NCBI GenBank assembly: GCA_947176785.1
Contig: CAMWSA010000127.1
Location: 1 to 9,308, forward strand
Origin: an uncultured Lachnospiraceae bacterium
GTDB lineage: Bacteria; Bacillota; Clostridia; Lachnospirales; Lachnospiraceae
Length of the DNA: 9,308 nt
Direction: 5' to 3'
The notes beneath the pieces were generated by a model. It made no database searches and was not told where the DNA came from. It worked only from the letters and a program-made list of their open reading frames with translations. Positions 5,618 to 9,308 of this stretch are shown here, piece after piece. Within the stretch, counting starts at the first letter, position 1, and each line of letters opens with the position of its first letter. A program made the translations under genes and the position numbers.

Positions 5618-7306
5618 TTATAGACCTTTTATCAAAACTTCTTTCCCTTCAAACGCAAAACCGTATTTTCGGATTCGTTCACCGGAGATTCCCCTGTGTA
5701 TTAAAGCCGCCTCATACTGCTGCTTTTCAATCTGATCCAACGCTGCATCCGCTGTATCCTCCAGAGATTCCTCCTGCGGTTCCCTGACCTTAAATTCCAT
5801 TATCACGGCATTGTCCGCTTCGTTCTTCGGCTCCATCATCACATCATATCTTCCAAATCCACTTTCTCGATTGGAGGTAATGATATAGCGGTCTGTGAGT
5901 TCCACAGTCAGTCCCAGCACAAATCCGTGATAAAATCGCTCAGGCTGCGTCTCCATAGAGGGATTTTTCCCACTGTCAAAATAGCTGAAAGTGGCCAGAG
6001 CAACCCGGTTCATATAGGCGTTCATGGATTTGACATCATCCTGCAGCATCGCCCGGATAAAGCCATTGTAGACAGTACCCGAACCGGAGAACCATTTCTT
6101 TATCATCCTTCGGAACATGATCTGCACTTCCTTATTCGTCAGCGCCAGTTCATATAGGTCTACTCCTGTTTCCTCATTTAACGTATAACCTTCCGCTTTC
6201 AGATATCCGCTGGTTAAAAACAGACTCCAAATGGCATTCTCATCCATATCCAGCTGCTCAAATATAATCTGCTCATCAATCTCTTTGTACAGATGTTCCC
6301 CTTTCAGCAGATTTTCCATGGATATCTTTGTCTCTGCGTTTCCTTCCCGAATCAGCTTATCCACTAAGCCGTTGCTACTGGTATTGGCCCAATAGGTGGA
6401 AAGTCTTCCTGTTTTCAAATAATTTATAATAGACCATGGATTATAGATATCTCTGCATTTTCCAAAGGTAAAGCCGTCATACCACTTTTTTACCTCAGTA
6501 CATTTATCCTGCATTCTGTACTCGTCCAATGCGGCAAATACCTCTTCTTCCGTAAAACCAAAGCAGTCCGCATACATCTCAGAAGTCGCCGTCACCACTG
6601 TCAAGTGGTTCAGATCCGAGAAAATGGACTCCTTGCCGACTCTGGTGATCCCGGTCATAACGGCCCGCTCCAGATAGGGATTTGTCTTGAACGTAGAGTT
6701 AAACAGACCCCTTATCAGCTCCACCATTTCCTGCCAGTAACCGTACACCCATGCCTCCTGTAGTGGCGTGTCATATTCGTCCAGCAGAATAATGACCCTT
6801 TTTCCATAATAACGCGACAGATAACCGGACAGATTTTTTAAGGAATAAGCCGCCTCGGATTCTGTCATCTCTGTCAAAATATTGCGAAAAAATTCTGTTT
6901 CCCCCTCCCTTAATATTCCATCCGCCAACAGAAAATCAAACTTATGATACACTTCTTTGATAAGCAGGCATATCTTTTCCCTTGCCAGAGCAAAGGTATT
7001 CGCCTTTACATCTGCAAAGCTCAAAAATATCACCGGCCAGGTGCCTTGAAGATTACGGTACTTTTCCTCCTTCCAAATGGATAATCTTTCAAAGATATCC
7101 CCTTGCCCCGCATACTCCACAGAGAGAAATCTCTCCAGCATATTCATATTCAGGGTTTTCCCAAATCTGCGGGGGCGGGTGATCAGCGTCACCTCATCTC
7201 TGTTTTCCCACCACTGCCTGATAAAATCTGTTTTATCCACATAAAAGCTGTTTTCTGTTATTAATTTCTCAAAGTTTTGAATGCCGATCCCTACAGTTCT
7301 TATCAT
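5618..7306 (-). CDS. AAA-ATPase-like / PD-(D/E)XK nuclease superfamily protein
   Basis: A full-length 562-residue member of the family with an N-terminal AAA-ATPase-like domain (Pfam AAA-ATPase_like) and a C-terminal PD-(D/E)XK domain (PDDEXK_9). These are often present in many copies in Clostridia and Bacteroidetes genomes, with no agreed function. Visible: NFEKLITENSFYVDKT (11-26), Walker A-like ITRPRRFGKT (42-51), Walker B VIILLDEYDTPL (171-182), TGITRVGKESIFSDLNHL (218-235), and the nuclease core GRYDVM (D488), IMEFKV (E504, K506) and QIEKQQY (525-531). All expected catalytic residues are present, so it may be active. The ATG at 7306 has GGGGAG about 8 bases upstream, and a good promoter lies at 7351-7379. 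The last 24 or so codons have a diverged relic copy at 2490-2560. A defence or DNA-processing role is only a guess. Confidence 0.9.
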   Translation of the reverse strand: MIRTVGIGIQNFEKLITENSFYVDKTDFIRQWWENRDEVTLITRPRRFGKTLNMNMLERFLSVEYAGQGDIFERLSIWKEEKYRNLQGTWPVIFLSFADVKANTFALAREKICLLIKEVYHKFDFLLADGILREGETEFFRNILTEMTESEAAYSLKNLSGYLSRYYGKRVIILLDEYDTPLQEAWVYGYWQEMVELIRGLFNSTFKTNPYLERAVMTGITRVGKESIFSDLNHLTVVTATSEMYADCFGFTEEEVFAALDEYRMQDKCTEVKKWYDGFTFGKCRDIYNPWSIINYLKTGRLSTYWANTSSNGLVDKLIREGNAETKISMENLLKGEHLYKEIDEQIIFEQLDMDENAIWSLFLTSGYLKAEGYTLNEETGVDLYELALTNKEVQIMFRRMIKKWFSGSGTVYNGFIRAMLQDDVKSMNAYMNRVALATFSYFDSGKNPSMETQPERFYHGFVLGLTVELTDRYIITSNRESGFGRYDVMMEPKNEADNAVIMEFKVREPQEESLEDTADAALDQIEKQQYEAALIHRGISGERIRKYGFAFEGKEVLIKGL

Positions 7307-7350
7307 GTTGATACTCCCCTACGCCATACCGAGTTTTTATGATTACTTAC

Positions 7351-7379
7351 ATTATATATATTTTTCTAATAATATACAA
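7351..7379 (-). promoter_or_regulatory. Promoter of the AAA-ATPase-like gene
   Basis: On the minus strand TTGTAT (7374-7379) is separated by exactly 17 bases from a perfect TATAAT (7351-7356). The gene start is about 45 bases downstream of the -10 box. This makes it independent of the zinc-ribbon gene that ends at 7401. Confidence 0.6.
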
Positions 7380-7400
7380 GTAAGCCGCAAGATTTTGACA

Positions 7401-8264
7401 CTAATTCTGTATGTAAAATTCCATAACATGATAGCAGTGAAGGAATTCTGTGTCAGCATTATTAAAATCTTCTGAAAACGTGTTTAAACTGCCTGTCGGA
7501 TTTATAGCCAGACCGGTAAATGTCAAATACGCATCATAACATTCTGCCAACGATTCATGGGCAGATTTATACTCCTCGGGGGGATTTTTCATCTGTCCAA
7601 CGATGGAATTGACTATTGTCTGATTTTCCATAATATTATCTATCTGCAAACAAAACTCTGGATCTGCGAACAAATTGTTTAATGCGTCATTAAAATCTTC
7701 CACAAAATGCCCGTCAGACCTAGTGTATTGGTCAGTGGCATCATCTTCTTTCTCCCATATGGCATTGTTCCATACCTGTACTATCAGATTACAACAGTTT
7801 TCCGCATCTATCGCCCCTGACAGCATGGTATCTGTCACAAGCTGAAGATTGTCCAAATATTCCTGACCACGCTGTACGTTTTCCTCCTCAACTTTCATTT
7901 CCTGGCTAAGCCGCATGACCTCTGCTGTCGCTTTTCTCGCCTGATACCAGAGTATCCCAATGACAAATGCCATCAGCACTATCACAAATGCGATTACTAC
8001 TGCGAATACCCATTTTATACCGTTGCCCCTTTCTTTACTGCTCGATGTCCCCATCTGTCGGGGAGCTACTGGCATCATTACCCTGCTATCGGCTCCGGCA
8101 GGACATCCACACCGAAAACACATAGCCGCTCCATCTTCCAGTTCCATACCGCATTCCGCGCATAATTTCTTTTCTTCGGTTCTAAACACTGTTCCACAAT
8201 GAACACATTTTCTTGCCCTATCTGAAATCTGCCCTCTGCAATTCAGACATTCAATAATAGCCAT
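7401..8264 (-). CDS. Double zinc-ribbon protein with one membrane segment, function unknown
   Basis: A 287-residue protein. The N-terminus has two zinc ribbons: C6/C9 with C20/C23, and C35/C38 with C49/C52. A short linker leads to one strongly hydrophobic helix (about 84-107, IKWVFAVVIAFVIVLMAFVIG). A charged, probably helical stretch follows (109-140), then a domain (about 140-287) containing NPPEEY and INPTGSLNTFSEDFNNADTE. The arrangement suggests cytoplasmic ribbons and a domain outside the membrane. Similar architectures occur in many Firmicutes proteins without known function, and I recognise no enzyme motif. The start at 8264 is chosen because GGAGGAA (8271-8277) is 6 bases upstream; an in-frame ATG at 8279 would overlap that site. 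It follows the ankyrin-type gene by 41 bases, so the two are probably cotranscribed. Confidence 0.85.
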   Translation of the reverse strand: MAIIECLNCRGQISDRARKCVHCGTVFRTEEKKLCAECGMELEDGAAMCFRCGCPAGADSRVMMPVAPRQMGTSSSKERGNGIKWVFAVVIAFVIVLMAFVIGILWYQARKATAEVMRLSQEMKVEEENVQRGQEYLDNLQLVTDTMLSGAIDAENCCNLIVQVWNNAIWEKEDDATDQYTRSDGHFVEDFNDALNNLFADPEFCLQIDNIMENQTIVNSIVGQMKNPPEEYKSAHESLAECYDAYLTFTGLAINPTGSLNTFSEDFNNADTEFLHCYHVMEFYIQN

Positions 8265-8270
8265 ATTGCA

Positions 8271-8277
8271 TTCCTCC
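8271..8277 (-). promoter_or_regulatory. Ribosome binding site fixing the zinc-ribbon protein start
   Basis: GGAGGAA on the minus strand, 6 bases before the ATG at 8264. Confidence 0.85.
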
Positions 8278-8305
8278 ATAGTAGGCTTTCACATATTGCT
8301 GTCAT

Positions 8306-9308
8306 TCAAAACCTTTTTTCTCGTATTTTGCTGTAACAGTCATTTACTTTCTGAATCAGACAATTAATCTCTTTTTTACCTGAATGTCCATCTACGTGAA
8401 TAATATTAGTAACCAATCCGTCGCGCATCCCCCCATCTCTATAAAGTATAACATTGCCATTTTCATAAAAACAGATTTCTTCCATTATGCTGCTTATTGT
8501 ACTTTCTACACAGGCTTTTACATATCCTTCATCCCTAATCTTGTTCAATACTCCTGCTCCATCCCGAAACTGATTCAGACCTTCGTAATATTTGGTATAG
8601 TATTTTGTCGAATTACTTTTCAATTCTGCCAATTTCTTATACACATCCTGATTATGCTTTAATGATACTTTCAATACTTTTTCCAAGTATGGACTGTTTT
8701 CGTCTATAAGATAGTCAATCAGACTTGTCATATACGGAAACATGAATCTATTTACCCTTCCCGTCATATCCTTTATTTCAAATTCTTCCGAAAAATACTC
8801 CAATGCTTTCTCTCCAGCCCTTGCAGCATGCTTAACCATGTCCTCATTGTAATAGCTGTCACAGTCCGCAGATTTATACATTAAATAAGATGCCTGGTAT
8901 AATGATGGAATTTCTCTGGCTCGAAGTTGACGCAGCATCTCAATTTCATCATGTTCCAGTGCCAGAGAAATCATCTTCATTCTTAAATCATCACTTCCCG
9001 CCAGCTTGTACTGCAAAATATCCATCTCATGAGGATATCTATGTTCAATACCCATGCTATTATCAGGATAGGAAACCTGCCAACGGGGCACATCTCTCTC
9101 CTGCCACGATCTGCGCTCAATACTTGTACCGCCCCCAAAAGTCATCCCCCATCGCTTACTTAAATCGTTTTGAGGATCTGCGACATCATCCACAAACCAG
9201 ATATACTTTTTTTCCATCAAATACTTTAAAAACTCAAAATTTTTAAACTCTATCGCATAATCTATAACCGTTTTCCCATATTCATCAAGATTCAGAATCA
9301 GCCTATCC
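8306..9308 (-). CDS. Ankyrin-repeat-type protein, N-terminus beyond the window
   Basis: The frame stays open from the TGA at 8306-8308 to the right edge, so this gene is partial and its start lies outside. The first codons visible (9307 down to about 9209) read LDEYGKTVIDYAIEFKNF then EFLKYLMEK. This is a typical ankyrin repeat: an aspartate-glycine-type turn followed by two helices. The ATG at 9217 lies within this repeat and is not a likely start. The remaining ~300 residues are charged and mostly helical in appearance (for example EMLRQLRAREIPSLYQASYLMYKS and YLEKVLKVSLKHNQDVYKKLAELK); I do not recognise a domain there. No membrane segment is seen in the visible part. The gene is AT-rich compared with the glycosidases. 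Ankyrin proteins of this kind sometimes act as immunity or protein-binding partners, but nothing here proves that role. Confidence 0.75.
   Translation of the reverse strand, partial: DRLILNLDEYGKTVIDYAIEFKNFEFLKYLMEKKYIWFVDDVADPQNDLSKRWGMTFGGGTSIERRSWQERDVPRWQVSYPDNSMGIEHRYPHEMDILQYKLAGSDDLRMKMISLALEHDEIEMLRQLRAREIPSLYQASYLMYKSADCDSYYNEDMVKHAARAGEKALEYFSEEFEIKDMTGRVNRFMFPYMTSLIDYLIDENSPYLEKVLKVSLKHNQDVYKKLAELKSNSTKYYTKYYEGLNQFRDGAGVLNKIRDEGYVKACVESTISSIMEEICFYENGNVILYRDGGMRDGLVTNIIHVDGHSGKKEINCLIQKVNDCYSKIREKRF

Noticed and set aside
1..9308. CRISPR array, tRNA or rRNA genes
   Set aside because: No regularly spaced direct repeats and no tRNA- or rRNA-like sequence were seen on either strand.

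Overview
The window looks like chromosomal DNA of a gut-type Firmicute, most likely Clostridia of the Lachnospiraceae kind. The inference rests on strong GGAGG-type ribosome binding sites, a cytoplasmic GH35 beta-galactosidase, an AraC-controlled GH63-like glycosidase, a sporulation-sigma-like protein tail and an AAA-ATPase-like/PD-(D/E)XK gene of a type common in that group. No rRNA, tRNA, CRISPR array, insertion sequence or complete transposase is visible.

Left part (10-5378), sugar metabolism: a GH35 beta-galactosidase (minus strand) and a GH63/MGH1-like glycoside hydrolase (minus strand) flank a small SMI1/KNR4 (SUKH) gene. An AraC/XylS-type regulator is transcribed divergently from the GH63-like gene. 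The 115-base space between these two starts holds face-to-face promoters and a perfect 10+10 bp inverted repeat, which suits a locally acting regulator. Both glycosidases lack signal peptides, so they should act on imported oligosaccharides or glycosides. No transporter lies inside the window.

Middle part (5379-5617), a scar: a palindromic terminator is followed on the minus strand by a short fragment encoding only the C-terminus of a SigE/SigK-like sigma factor. Immediately beyond it is the 3' end of the AAA-ATPase-like gene.

Right part (5618-9308), accessory genes, all minus strand: an intact AAA-ATPase-like/PD-(D/E)XK protein with its own promoter, a double-zinc-ribbon membrane protein, and an ankyrin-type protein that runs off the right edge.

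The most unexpected signal is a roughly 71-base relic of a second AAA-ATPase-like/PD-(D/E)XK gene 3' end. It is fused out of frame onto the 3' end of the GH63-like gene (2490-2560 against 5627-5697, about 85% identical by hand alignment). It supplies the last ~22 codons and the stop of the glycosidase and abuts the SUKH gene. Together with the sigma tail at 5518-5586, it shows that gene ends in this locus have been joined by recombination. I see no complete, clearly new multi-gene system. The best candidates for novelty are these gene-end scars, the SUKH gene set between two glycosidases, and the zinc-ribbon/ankyrin pair of unknown function.
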